This document shows positions 38,857-50,965 of a stretch of 64,000 nucleotides of DNA, piece by piece. Below the pieces are notes generated by a model. That model had not been told where the DNA came from and did no database searches. It was given only the letters and a program-made list of their open reading frames with translations. Made by a program: the position numbers and the translations under genes. Source of the stretch: Isoetes taiwanensis (lineage: Eukaryota; Streptophyta; Lycopodiopsida; Isoetales; Isoetaceae); NCBI GenBank assembly GCA_021234155.1, contig JAJEKV010000105.1:3146937-3210936 (forward strand), in the 5' to 3' direction. The first letter of the stretch is position 1. Every line of letters begins with the position of its first letter.

Positions 38857-40392
38857 GGTTTGAGCTCAACGAGAGAGGCCCCCGACGGATCTCTGTTTTA
38901 GTGGATTGTTTAATATTCTCATATATTTTATCCAAGTCTCTTGAAAATGATGGCAAACTAGTGTGCATGCAAAAACACCAGTTAAGATTTTGGCATCGAG
39001 AAAAAGTATTCTTAACCAAGGCATTTCAACAACGAAATTGGAGCAATCTCTGTCCTCATATGAGGTTCCATATGAATTTTCATTGAACACATATGTTATT
39101 TACGAACATCAACCGGAATATTTGGTTTTTAGGGCTTCAATTATTGGGGACTAGAGGTTGTATTTATTCGAAGGTTTTGTGGTGTATGAAATTGGGGGCC
39201 ATATTTTGATCCAATAGTTTAAAGCGTGTTTTGTAATTAACAACTCAATCAATATAAGGATTTTCTCAAAGGAATTGAATTGAATAGGTTTTATCTTCTA
39301 CTATTGTTCATAATGAAAACCCCTTATCATACGTTCCATCAATTGTCTCTGCATACAACCCTATCAAAGTATCTCTACCCGTTGCAAAAGGATAACTTCT
39401 GGAAAATCTAAAACTATAATGAAGTTTTGGTTTAATAGTTGTTATGAATAACCTCATTATTGTGCTCTTTATATAAGCAATGAACAATATAGTCTATGTA
39501 AAATAAGGCCTTTAGCTATTATACAAAGACCCCTAGTGTATCTCTTGCTCAATCACTACAACATTTGTGTATTTATTTTAGTAAGCATAGATTTCAGAGA
39601 AGCAAGGTAATAACCTGATTTCAAAACTAGGCAGGATAGCTCCATCAATGCCATTAAAGTCAAATTCATCGTATATATAGGTCATTACAAACCCCCTCTG
39701 AGTATGCTCAGATAGATTGTATGCATAACAGAAATGCATCCCACTTGGCCTCAACATATAACACACCATCAATAGGACAATGCTATCTGTGCATAGACTT
39801 TCAACAAGGGCAAGCTTTGTAATGTAACTTCTCTATGCACATATAGCTCAATACATTTTTGAATCTCTTGTTTTTCTGCCTACCATTGTTTTTTATTATA
39901 TGCCTGGGTCACAATTATTGAATAGTTTGTTGTGTTTTTGTCTTTGGCCTTTTTTACATTTTGCATAATTTTCTCAATTTTTTTTGTTATTTTTAAGCCC
40001 GAAAATGGCACCTCCATTTTATATTTTGGCCCTTTTTTAATTTGACCCTAAAATTGCATCTCGAAATTGAAATTTATATCCATTTTTCCTTCGAGCATCC
40101 GAAAATAGCATGAATTAAGCTAAAAAATCGACTCTTTTGCCAATTAGTGCAACTGCAGGTCATTAGTTCAACTGAGGTCATTGTTTTTTAAATAGCATTT
40201 GCCAATCTTTCTTTGTTGGTCATCTTTAATTTCTTTGGATTACATTGTGTGTTGTCGTGGATGGCCATGTAACTAATAAGCCATGATATGCTATCAGGTT
40301 TATGAGCAGCTTGCAGCAACTTATAAGCTAGAGGAAGACATTGATAGCAGCTCTTTGGAGCATTTGCATTTGATGGGAAAATAAGGTACAGT
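38857..40392. other. Upstream of ADA2; no gene recognised
   Basis: The ADA2 promoter and 5' UTR must lie at the left end of this stretch, as ADA2 starts at 38856 and is read leftward. The remainder is AT-rich with no recognisable coding sequence. Confidence 0.4.
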
Positions 40393-40626
40393 GCGGACAC
40401 ACTCACATTTGTCAATCTTCTAGATACATGTTCTAGCCTAGAAACCCTTACCGAGGGGAAGGTAATTCATGCATGGGTTCTTGCAAAAATGGATACAAAT
40501 ACTTATGTTGAAACTGCTCTTCTAAATATGTATAGCAAGTACAAAAATCTCGATGATGTTATCATTTAATAAAATATGTGAATACGATATAATTTCATGG
40601 CATACCATGATTGCTGCATATAATTT
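40393..40626 (+). pseudogene. Pentatricopeptide repeat (PPR, PLS type) fragment
   Basis: One frame gives ADTLTFVNLLDTCSSLETL, GKVIHAWVLAKMDTNTYVET and ALLNMYSKYKNLDDV, the pattern of consecutive PPR motifs of plant PLS-class RNA-binding proteins. After a one-base shift and a stop near 40568 it continues with YDIISWHTMIAAYN. Only about two repeats remain, with no start codon or E/DYW domain, so it is a relic. Confidence 0.85.
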
Positions 40627-41779
40627 GCATGCATTTTCACATGAAGTTTGCAACTTTTCATGTTCTTTTGTTTTAGCCCCTAGAAATTCAGGTCAAAGGG
40701 GCTATTCTTGCTTTTATATACATGTTTAGATAAATAACCTTATAAATTTTCTTTGAACACTTAAAAAGACCATTATCTTTAGACACTTAGGTAGTCCCAC
40801 ATAACTAGTAATTGTTGTGAAAGCCAAATTCACAACCCTAGCTGGAATAGGCAGTTGCTTCTATTATGGGTGCTCATTGGCCCATGAGAATATATAACAT
40901 TTTTGCAAAAGCTCACATGTACTAGGGTACCACCTTGCAAGCAATGAGGCCACGTAAATTCAAGTGCAACAACTCATATTGCAACCATTGAACAATAGAC
41001 ACAACAACTTTGCAATTTCACATTGCGGAGTGGATACAAGTATATCTATGTGACCATATCAGGTTTTAAAAAAGAAACAATTCATACTTAACAGATAAAA
41101 AAAAAAACCCGGCCTGAACTAGTAAAAACTAGACCAGACATCTGCCTCGGTCAATCCCTTGGCAGTATTAACCTCCCATTACTAGAATGAGCCTTTCTAG
41201 CATGGTACCTCATGTCCCATCCACATCAAAGAAACACCAGTCAGCATAAGCCATAAACTTTCTCACGATCTTTACTTTTGAAGCATGTTACATTTTAAAT
41301 CACTGGAATAATAAATCAATTGCCAAATAAGCCATTTTAACGCACAATATGCCTTTAGAATTTGAAGCCATAGTATTATAGTGTATGGAAGTACTTATTA
41401 CATAAGTTTATAATGCGTGCATTCCGCCTTTCTCATTTAAATGCACAGCCATGTTCATGTTATCAAAAACAACCTTCTCAATTAATGCGTGCTTCATATT
41501 TGTCTCCCAACCATCAAGCAGTCTTGTCTAAAAATTCATAAAGCTTACCACAAGCTGTAGAATGTAGCACACTGTCATTCAGTGTACTTAAAACAATTTA
41601 AGACTTATCCATATTTGCAGAAAGACTTCAAGTAGCAAATATCTGGCCTGTTTCTCTTCAAGTTCTCCATATTCCTTCGAGCCAAAAAAAACCATTTGAA
41701 AGCATAAGACACAATGAGAGGAGAGTCCGGTACCTGCAGCCATTCAATACACGATTAGCATGATGATGGTAAACGTGCA

Positions 41780-41842
41780 AGGGCCAAAAGGTACATTGGG
41801 ACTCTCAGTTTATCACTGATCACCCATTGTACCTTTTGCCCT
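41780..41842. ncRNA. Candidate small-RNA hairpin (or miniature foldback)
   Basis: Arm AGGGCCAAAAGGTACATTGG at the left and CCCATTGTACCTTTTGCCCT at the right pair over about 20 bases with one bulge and one mismatch. The loop contains a second small stem, TCAGT-TTATC-ACTGA. Size and shape resemble a short pre-miRNA, but a foldback transposon scrap is equally possible. No expression evidence is available. Confidence 0.35.
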
Positions 41843-43939
41843 CAGTTAATTTTAGCAAGAAAGAATATGAAGTAAGAAATATATGGCTACTGCCTTCAAT
41901 GTTCACTAAAATTCGAGCTTTAACTTGCTCAATTCCTCTAACTATTATAACAAAGCTTCTGCCAATGTAGAACTATAAATCAAAACTAGAATATATGCTA
42001 CTAGAATATGTTTTGATTTTAGTTTTCCCCTCAAAGAATTACATTGCTGTAGCTTCAGCTTTTATTTATCCTTCTCTGTCCATCAACCTATTTTAAGAAG
42101 GCTCATTGCCAATATAACTTAATAGAAAGCCATGTAGCTAAATATATTATCCTTAGTCTGCAATATATGCATGTTTCGATCACACAGATCTATCTATTCA
42201 ACTAGTTTTTGTTAAAACAACATGAGCTTCTATAACAGGCATTTAATAAACTGCAGTAAAACCTGGTTGCAGTTGAGTCGAAATCCATATCGCCATCATC
42301 TTGGGTTATATGGACGTCTTTTGCAAAGCATAATTGGATTCAGGGCACTGTCATCTGAAACCTCTACTGTGGTAAACTTTGCCCTAAGTTTTAAGGACAA
42401 CCTGTGCAAAAAGAATAGCATGATGGAAAATATTTCGCTCCTGTCCATAACTTGTCACTGTTAAGCTTGATAAAGCGTATAAATGGAGTTCAAGGCATGT
42501 CCATAAGAAACCTCTCCTAAGCTTCGCCACAGCAGAGTTTGCAACATCCATCAGCCTGAATCCATTATGATAATGTGCTGCAAAAACAAGGCCGAAACCC
42601 AAAACTTCAAGCAATCCGCTCCAGATTAGGGCTTTTGTTTGGGATAATCTCATCCACTGCATTAGGTTTGCATTAGGTTTCGACTTTGTGGAAGCCCATA
42701 CCACCATAGTTAAATAGGTAAGGTTTAAATGTAAGATGCCTACTTTACCTTTGTATTTCTGTAAACGCAAATATGCAAATATGGTCAATTTATCTGCTGG
42801 CTATACACCATGGTGTATCTTGTGATAGCCCAAATCCATAACCATTCTTCCTTGTGCACTCCTCTTAAGGTCATAGTCATACTAATGCCCCAAGTATTTC
42901 AATAAACATCTTTGTATAATAAAAAAAAAAAAAGAAGAAGAAAAGAAACAAGGTGCTGCGCATGGAGGGTTGTCCTTCATGGCCGGAGGGTGAAGTGGTT
43001 TAAATCATACTTCGAAGTCATGTTTTCACAATCAATCATAATCGCTACTTTAAAACAATAGAATACTTGATACCATGACTTTATGAGAATTGACATGAAG
43101 AAATCTTTGGTGCTCGGCATGGAACAAAGATTGCAGGAGCATAAGGACAAGTCTAATAGAGCAGAGAATGGAAATACATGTTTTTCACAGATTCCCTCTC
43201 TTGCATCTCCAAGGACAGCCACGGTTTTAAGATGGATCTGGAGGAAAAAAAAATCACAATTTACAAAGCTTGATACAGAACATGAACATGAATAAAATCT
43301 AGAAACAAACATGATATTCACTACAAAGTCGCTTTGCATTTTCAAAGACATTGTCAGTAATGCTCTGCTACTGCTTCTTCATGGCATCAATTATGTCTGG
43401 AGTAAAACATTTAGGTCGAATTGGGGGAAAAAAAACGAATCACCTGCGAAACATAAACATATTTAAGAAAAAAAAAAAAACGACTAGAGCAAACCCGGAC
43501 CCGCGACATGTACACATCCGGACCTCTGATTAGGCATAGACAAGAACAACTATGGCGTCGCTAGATTTGCGATGGTAAAGGTTTCGGGACGGCCCAAAAA
43601 AGCTTTTGTTCTATGTTCACTATCATCTCACGACAATTATAGCGGCGCTTTTGTTTGTATTAGGCGCGTGCATCAACCTCCATAAATTTTGAGCTCGAAT
43701 ATGGGTTGTGACAATTTTTCTGTGCTAGTTAGGGGGTTTCCACCGCCACCCGGCAACACTAGCCGCCCGTTACAACGCAACAACAAGTTTGGGCGATTGG
43801 CATAGTTGTTCCCCTTTGTATTATAGGAATTAGCAATAGGACCTTGGCTTTTTTAAACCCCATCATTTTATGGTCCTTCTACGAAGTGCATCGACTTATT
43901 GGGTAGCACTTAGACGTGCAATATCTGTGTAACACTATA

Positions 43940-43981
43940 CCTTGATATTAGTTTTTTTTTTTTTTGAAGAACCTTGATATT
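43940..43981 (-). mobile_element. Minimal L1-type insertion: poly(T) with 10-bp target duplication
   Basis: CCTTGATATT occurs at 43940-43949 and again at 43972-43981. Between them lies a run of about 14 T followed by GAAGAA, that is, on the reverse strand, TTCTTC plus poly(A). The L1-type 3' end at 47.37 kb ends CCTTC plus poly(A). This looks like an extremely 5'-truncated insertion. Confidence 0.55.
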
Positions 43982-44429
43982 CTTCTCCAACTTCCAAGGG
44001 CATTATAAGAAATTTATAGTTGGAACGGGATTAGATATACCTACAAACAACCCAATACTTTGTATCTGTTATGGCTAGCCCATGATTGTAGGCTCCGTTC
44101 TTATATCCTAAAGAAACACATAAAGCTGACAATGGTTATTGTCACATGGTTGATACATCCAAGCATGTGGAAGAAAGAACATAGATAGAACACTTGGTAC
44201 GTTTAAACACATTGTGAAATCCCTAAAGCAAACGTTTGAAAGACGAAAAAACTACTTTTCATATATTTAGCTAAAAGTTCTACCCTATATTATCAACAGA
44301 CCAAAAACTGCTTCGCATGTGTTTGGCTAAAATTCTATCCTATGTTCCTTGTGGATGTAAGTCTGCGTAGACTCCATGGAAATGCATTGTAGGCCTAATG
44401 AATCCATGAGCTACATATCTAGCTTGCAA

Positions 44430-45720
44430 TCTTCAAAGACACTTCTTGTTCCCATCTATAAGGCAGGTGAACCGCACTGCCCAGCAAATTACCGAACAAT
44501 CATGGTCAGTTCGGTGTTTGCAAAACTGCTTGCTGGGATTCTCGAGCAGCAGTTGACGGGCTGGGCAGAGGCAGCAGAGATGTGGGCCCTTACCCAGGCA
44601 GGATTCAGACCCCGGCACTCAACCATTGACCACATCTTCACGCTGCGAACTCTGGTTGAAGACAGCAGAAACCGCCGTTAGGGTTTATATTGTTGCTTCG
44701 TGGATTTTGCGAAGGCGTTTGACATTGTGTCTCGAAAAAAACTATGGGCAAGATTGCGACAACTGGGGGTTCCTGTAGATTTGCAGAATGCAGTGTATAG
44801 GCTATATGAGAGATGCTCGGGTCGGTTGCAGCCGACAAGCCAACCATTTGATAGTAGTATCGGGGTTCGTCAGGGATGCCCTCTCTCCCCAACATTGTTT
44901 GGACTTTACATTGATCAATTGGAGAGCTGGCTCGCTGATAATGGGGGTGACGGAGCTCACCTTACGCACTAGATAATGTCCCGGCAGTTAATATATCGAT
45001 GATGTGGACCTCTAGCTTACACACCGGCGGACAATGCAGCATCTCGATGCCTGGACACGATACATGGCGGCCCGATATGCATGTCAACTTTGGCCAAGAC
45101 TAAGGTGGTTCTCATATCATCTTCACGTCAGTCGAGGATCCCCTCATTCAGTTACCGATTCTGAGGGTAGAATGTGGAAGTGGCATCCACATACAAATAT
45201 TTGGAGTGGAGTTTCCTTCTACTATGCACTGGAACACATCCATATACTCTCCGGTGTGACGGGCTAGAAGGCACTATATCGATACAAAACCATAGTCATA
45301 GAAGCGAGTTGTATGATTGGGCCCATCGGTCCACACATGTTCAAGGTCTTAGTGGAGCTGTCCTTTTATCACGAGGTTGAAGTATGGGACCTAGTAGTAT
45401 CCCTCGCTACAGGAATGACTTGGAGGCGGTGCGAAAAGCCTTCTTGGTACAAGCACTAGGGGTGAAGTCCACAGTCTGCATTATCAAATTCTCTGCGGGA
45501 GGCGAATTCTTGCCTCTTGAGGCCCCCTTGATCGCCACATTGTCTATTTTCAGAAGATGGTCAATATGGGCGATGCTCGTCTCCCTAACCTAGCTTATAT
45601 CATGGCAATGGGGCCGTAGCACCTCAAGACCTGTTGGAGGGAAAAGAGAGCTCAATGGTTGGCTAGATGGAATGTGCAAGAGCACAGGTGCATACATGTG
45701 CAATGGTCGTTTCCATCCAC
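44430..45720 (+). mobile_element. LINE F: RT and downstream fragment, same subfamily as LINE A
   Basis: Frame 44376-44681 contains VPIYKAGEPHCPANYRTIMV and QAGFRPRHSTIDHIFTLRTL. The next frame, 44700-44972, holds VDFAKAFDIVSRKKLWARLR and SIGVRQGCPLSPTLFGLYID (RT blocks 3 and 4). The catalytic box is degraded to YIDD at about 44990. Post-RT sequence (RNDLEAVRKAFLVQALGVKS, frame 45384-45593) follows, and a trace of coding sequence runs to about 45715. A stop at 44680 and later frameshifts inactivate it. The last RT block and knuckle are missing or unreadable. Confidence 0.9.
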
Positions 45721-46300
45721 GGGCTTTTACATGTGAGACCACTTTACATCCAGTGAATCTCAAGTTTACATTCACATGCTTTTGCATGCAAAGGTCCTTC
45801 TAGCCAGTCAATCTCAACCTTACATTCACACTCATTTCTTTATGTCGCCCCCCCTTTTGGGTTGTTCATGACCGCATGCTTTTTTGGCCGCAGGCAGCAT
45901 ATAGAAGATGACGAAGGCGTGAATTTGAGTAAATTGCATAGAGATTTTTTTATTTCCATGATCAAACAGGCAATCAAGGTACATGCTTACTTTCTTTTGC
46001 AGTTTCTCTAGCATCACAAAGCATCAAGGGTTTGCAAAACCGTCAACTTCTCTTGGTTTTGAGGTTGTTGGCATATTTACTTGCTCTTGAATTTGCAGTG
46101 GTAGGTGGTCAATGGTTTTGTAATCATGGTTAAATCCCAGATAAACATCAATTATAGGTGTAGCTATGTTGTGTTGGCTCTATCACTATTTCACATTATT
46201 AGAGTGGGTTCAACTCCCATTCTTTGAATTTATTGATGTCCCTCGTCCTTATAATTCCATCACAATTGTTTTTATGTCGTGAAAAACTATACCGATATTC
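45721..46300. other. Spacer with small repeats
   Basis: Two related 30-base units (CAGT(G/C)AATCTCAA...TTACATTCACA) occur at about 45760 and 45800. A tRNA-like motif is listed separately. No gene was seen. Confidence 0.4.
46157..46227 (+). other. tRNA-like Pol III promoter motif, possible SINE head
   Basis: TAGCTATGTTGTGTTGG resembles an A box, and GGTTCAACTCC at 46207-46217 fits the B-box consensus. GTGGG-TTCAACT-CCCAT can fold as a T arm with the usual 7-base loop. Spacing of about 45 bases fits a tRNA. Acceptor and anticodon stems are not convincing, so a tRNA-derived SINE or chance is likelier than a gene. Confidence 0.25.
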
Positions 46301-46372
46301 GTATCATACGAGCATTATATTCATTAAAGAGATTATTTTGTATGTTTCTTCATATATGCGGTGTCCAAGAGG

Positions 46373-46390
46373 TTCTGGAACATTCCAGAA
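46373..46390 (+). promoter_or_regulatory. Perfect heat-shock element (four alternating half-sites)
   Basis: TTCTGGAACATTCCAGAA is TTC-nn-GAA-nn-TTC-nn-GAA, the canonical binding array for heat-shock factors, and a perfect palindrome around CA. Confidence 0.75.
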
Positions 46391-46432
46391 CTTGACGCAT
46401 ATATCCCATATGCATTCGTGCAGAAAAGAGAT

Positions 46433-46442
46433 TATATAAAGG
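46433..46442 (+). promoter_or_regulatory. TATA box of the LTR
   Basis: TATATAAAGG, 42 bases downstream of the heat-shock element, as expected for an RNA polymerase II promoter. Confidence 0.65.
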
Positions 46443-46624
46443 AACACCAGTCTTGAGCCTTCTAGGCATCTCTCTTGTGTTCCTGCTTGCCTTCGGGCCA
46501 TTATATTCTTGTTTCTTCATCATATATCAGATTCCTTTGCGATGTTGGTATATTTCTTGCATATTTCTCATGTATTCCCCATGTATTTTTCTTGTTTTCG
46601 AGTAGATCCATGATATAAACTAAG

Positions 46625-47378
46625 GCATGTGGGTTTCCCACCAGAGTATTCATGAGCATAGGCTTGTGAATTCTATGTATAGGCTGCTTGTCAATAGTGA
46701 TATCCTTCCGCCATCCACTAGGTGGTCCCTTCAGCTTTCACCTCCTAATTGGAGACGTGTGTGGACTTGGGCTTGGGATAAACTACTCCATCCTAAGGTG
46801 GGTACAGGCTTTGGTGGCCGATTCTTCACGAGATGTCCTCGTGTGAGCGTTTGTCCACTGATTTGATCCTCGAGTGTCGGCCTCGCCTTGCTATTGCAAA
46901 CAAAGGGGCGAGACCATTGAGCATTGTTTCTTTTTATGTGTTCATCTCCGGCTGTTTGGTCTTGGCTGCTTTCTCTTTTCATGTGACATTGACAAAGTCA
47001 GCAAGTGCTTAAGCCGCTCTATCAGGATACTTGGAATAAGTTCTTGAGCCAAGCATTTCATTTAGCATCGGGATGGTTGTTATGGTCCATCTGGCCTTGA
47101 GAAAGGTCACATCTATCTTCGAGGTTTGGATATTCCTCCTCAGTTGTTGTCCTCAAGGCGCTAAGCTAAATTGTTAAGGCTTACCATTGCTCTTCACTTG
47201 CTCACATTAGCGGCAGGTTGATATTTGAGTCCTATTTGAGTGTGTTGTCTTATGCATAGGCTGGTGGTTCTTTTCGGTGGATCATGATTATGCTCTGAGA
47301 CTTTATTCCCGCCTCTGCATTTGTATTTTGCTTTTTGGCTTGGAGTTCCAATAAAGTTTGTCGTCCTTCAAAAAAAAA
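46625..47378 (+). mobile_element. L1-type LINE 3' fragment with zf-RVT domain and poly(A)
   Basis: Frame 46627-46866 includes PPNWRRVWTWAWDKLLHPKV. After frame shifts it continues with KGAETIEHCFFLCVH near 46900-46945, the Cys/His pair of the zf-RVT domain found at the C-terminus of plant L1 LINE polyproteins. The 3' end has AATAAAG (47350) and a run of A at 47369-47378. It is 5' truncated and frameshifted, and clearly a different LINE clade from LINEs A-F. Confidence 0.85.
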
Positions 47379-50300
47379 ATATATAGATAATACTTTTACA
47401 TCTATTTTGTTAATTTGGGATTTTCTAGTTTGGTGAGAATATTTTTGGAATTTTTCTAAAGCATGATTTCCTAAGATTGTTTGTATTTTGGTCGCTGAAA
47501 AACATCCGCATGATTCCAAAAATTGGAAAGTTCTTTCTCCTATACTAGATTGCTTTGACTCCACGAATTGAGACGTCGAAGAGAGGGCCCGACTGGCATG
47601 CGATTTGAACTTGTGTTAATATGCCAGTTCCTTTTGTATTCAAGGCATGTCTAGATAGGCTTCGAATATGATGATTAAACAGAGGTATGGACAGTCTAGG
47701 TTGAAAGCGCTTATTCTTTCTAGGTTTTGGTCGTCACATGTTTAGCAAGGTCGGGGCTATTATGAACCTAATCTAATATGGCATCATTGTATGATCCACT
47801 TGCTCCTCTAGATACCTTGGCTATGGGTGAGAACTAGGTCTCTGTATATGCTTCCAATTTTCTGGTTTTTCCATAATCAATCCCTCATTCTCAATTATGT
47901 GTATTATGATGCAAATAGCTTTTCAGGTATTTCATACCGTTTTTTTTTTTCTAAAATATATCTTGGGCTCCATGTGTTTTCCCTGGGATCCATTTGTTTG
48001 CCCTGGATTCTAATTCTATGAAGTTATTTGTGACTTATAGGCGTTTATTTATGACTTGAGATGCACAGATTTTGAGTTGTGACATTTAAAGACCTGAAAA
48101 GTTCTATTTCAGGCATTTGCAAAGTATCATTCTTAGGCATGATGTGGAGAGAAAAAATACAGGCCTTCATTTTGTTGCATCAGTTCGAACTGGAATCTTC
48201 TTTAACAGATTATTCATACTGGGAATACGCAGAGCAGAGCAGGTTTGACATCAAGTGAATAAGCCTTTCATTTCCATTTCCTAAGTGTTTGTTCACGTTA
48301 CCTTGCTACTTTTCTCAAGTCCTACCATCTGCGTGTAATGAATGCAATTAATGAATGCAATTGTTGAAGCAGAATATGATTTGTCCAAGATTATGGTCAG
48401 TGAGTAAGTTTATATTTGTGGCTCATTTTGTGCTATTTGAGAAAGGGATTCTGTTGGGATGTTGATAGCATGATTTTTATTTGAAGCCTCATTTTGGGAT
48501 ATTTGTTGAAGTGATTCTAAGGGATGTTAACATGGTATACTGTGCATTTGAAGCCTTAGTTTAGTGCATCTGGAGTAGGAGAAAACAAGGTACATCTATG
48601 CATAATTAAGATGTAATTTTCATTTTACAATTAATGGAATGCAGATAGGAAAGAAATAATGCAATGTATTCCACACTTCCATTTTTCTGGGCTACTCGTG
48701 ATGCTCTTTGAATGTATGGATTGTCTTTGCCTTTTTATTTGATAGTTGGTCTGTGTTTCTTTATCTTCTATTTATCATTGCATCCTTGCATCTATTCTCT
48801 GCAGCTGCTCATAATTCTATGCTCATAATTGTATGAGAAAAGGCACTTTTAGATTGCATCTGTTAATAGTTAGATTGCATCTGTTAAAGATCTCTATTTT
48901 ATTGTCGCTATATTTCCTTTCCTCATTGTGGATGTAGGCCTTTAAACATGCTTTAGAGTCTACATTCTTCCTTCTTTTATATTGGCTTTGATAATTACAG
49001 TTCATTTGGGAATGTCGGGGATCTAAGGTACAACTAAAAGAATAAGTGTTGACTAGGACCCATATTATTGTTGATGCAAATGCAAAGGCGTGTTTGTTGG
49101 GCCATGCAAGATACAACTATGATAGTCTCCATATTATTGTTGATACAAGCGAGGTATGTCTGTTGGGTCATGCAAGGTACAACTATATGATCTTACCTTG
49201 AAATTTGCACTGATGGACATGATGAACAGACATCTATTTTATGTCAATGTTGTATGGAGGCATATACATGATGCATTTTTTTGGATTTTATAGAGGATCT
49301 TATGTTTGTTGGATTGGCTTCAACACTTCGCCATTCAATTTTGAACATCTAACCTTTTCTTGCACTTAAAGTCTCTTTCCTCAAGAAATATCGATTTGGT
49401 ATTATTATTTCTCAGTGTCGCTTCAAACCTCTTTGATAGTTAGGCTAAACTTTAAATCTATTTCGTTCTGAGCTTAAAACATTTGCCTTAGCCAAGTTTA
49501 GGATTTGATGATAATTCATAATTTTTTGTAGACACAAATTGACACTGCATGTCTTTGCTTTTTTATTTGCAAAGGCAAAAGAGTAGTGTATGTTCTCAAA
49601 TCTTAAGGGTCATCGAATATGCGGCTCAAAATATACAAGCCCGAAGCGAAATGATATGGAATCTATGCTTGCGGAACATTTTATAAGGTAAACCCTTAGG
49701 ATCTAGATACTGCTACATGTAGATCAGTATTGTTAATATGTTTATGAAGCTCAGGATTTGAAAGAAAGCATTTTCATTGCATGATTGACGTTGTAGGCAA
49801 GGTTATGAATTACTCGAAATTATCTATGATATATTACAGTAAGCATAAAAAGTTCTTTTGTGCCAGGGCATTCTCCTGCATCTTTAAGATATGTCTTGTC
49901 ATGAGGGCGATGGGGCGGACGTCTTGCAATAATCAACCTGCAACTGCAATTACTCATATTAAACAATTCCAAAAGACTGGCCGTTCTTGGCCTCTATTTC
50001 AAATGCCAAAATGATGAAAACAAACCGCTCAAACCAGTGGTCAGACCTCCTCTAAAAACGTTTATCTTAGAAATGTCTTACTTTCTTACTTTTGCTTTTC
50101 TTTTTAGCTCTCAATTTCTTTGGCTTTAAGCTCTCACAAAAGCTTTGTTTTTTGTTTCGCAAAGTTTGGTTGCTTCCAAACAATCATGCTTGCTTTCTAC
50201 GTAAAGAGGTGTATTGGCACATGACTCATTTGCTACTCGATAATTGAAATAGAATGCCAGGTCAAGCAAAATGTTTTTGATTTTTCGGTTTGACATCTGT

Positions 50301-50965
50301 CTTTCTGTTTCGAGGGCCAATTACCGGGTTTGTCTAGCTGTCTAGATGGTAGAGTATTTGAGCGATTGAGTGAACCAAAAGAATTTTATGGGAGGTCAGT
50401 GTATGGTAGTTAACTTCTCTAGGAAATGTTTTGCTACTTCAACATTTATTCAATGCTGTTTTATGCTTCTGATGTAGTATTAGTATTATTGCAATTAAAT
50501 TTTGACAGCTGTTTATTTGACGTAAATGTTTTATTTGGAATTAGGAGCTATTGTTAATAGGGCCATGTTTTCTGCAAATAGCCTCGTGTCTTTGGTGCGA
50601 TGAATCTACGTATTTGAATATAGTGTTCTTGACATATTGTTTTGGATATGGTGGGGATAGTCTCCCTCTCCTTCAATAAAGTGTGAGACACATGCACGAG
50701 AGCAACCATATATAATATGCCACCAGTTATTACATGCATTTATATGGGATGTAATACGAAATCCATCATTTCCACCATGGTCTTCAGCAATCTACCCTTA
50801 ATTTGTTGCAACTTCTCCTTATGGGGTTTATGTGCAAAGGATGCATGTGAGGTGTCGACCAATTATGTTTTTCAAGTATTGATCTCTATAAACACTAGAA
50901 TACCATATATCCTCTTCTCATTTATAAGGAATAGCCTGTGTGGCTTATGGATCAGCTCTAATACA
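47379..50965. other. Gene-poor region
   Basis: No gene was recognised. It contains a 69-bp tandem duplication at 49059-49197 and assorted AT-rich sequence. Confidence 0.45.
49059..49197. repeat. 69-bp tandem duplication
   Basis: CCATATTATTGTTGAT(G/A)CAA...TGTTGGG(C/T)CATGCAAG(A/G)TACAACTAT occurs from about 49059 and again from about 49129. Confidence 0.85.

Larger units (their letters stand above)
40627..44429. other. Gene-poor region
   Basis: No gene was supported. A 134-codon reverse frame (42788-42384) is open but matches nothing I recognise and shows no splice-linked neighbours. The stretch contains the hairpin at 41780-41842, A-rich runs near 42920 and 43468, and the poly(T) insertion at 43940-43981. 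Confidence 0.45.
46301..46624 (+). mobile_element. Copia-type LTR fragment with heat-shock element
   Basis: Contains a perfect heat-shock element, a TATA box 42 bases downstream, and the word CCAGTCTTGAGCCTTCTA (about 46447) that matches the reverse LTR at 29.8 kb. T-rich sequence follows, ending near an L1-type coding fragment at 46625. No internal retrotransposon domain follows, so it is a solo or truncated LTR. Borders are approximate. Confidence 0.55.

Noticed and set aside
42384-42788. 134-codon reverse frame
   Set aside because: No recognisable motif, no splice context and no start evidence; kept only as a note in the gap entry.
46157-46227. Functional tRNA gene
   Set aside because: T arm and A/B boxes look right, but no convincing acceptor stem or anticodon arm could be folded.
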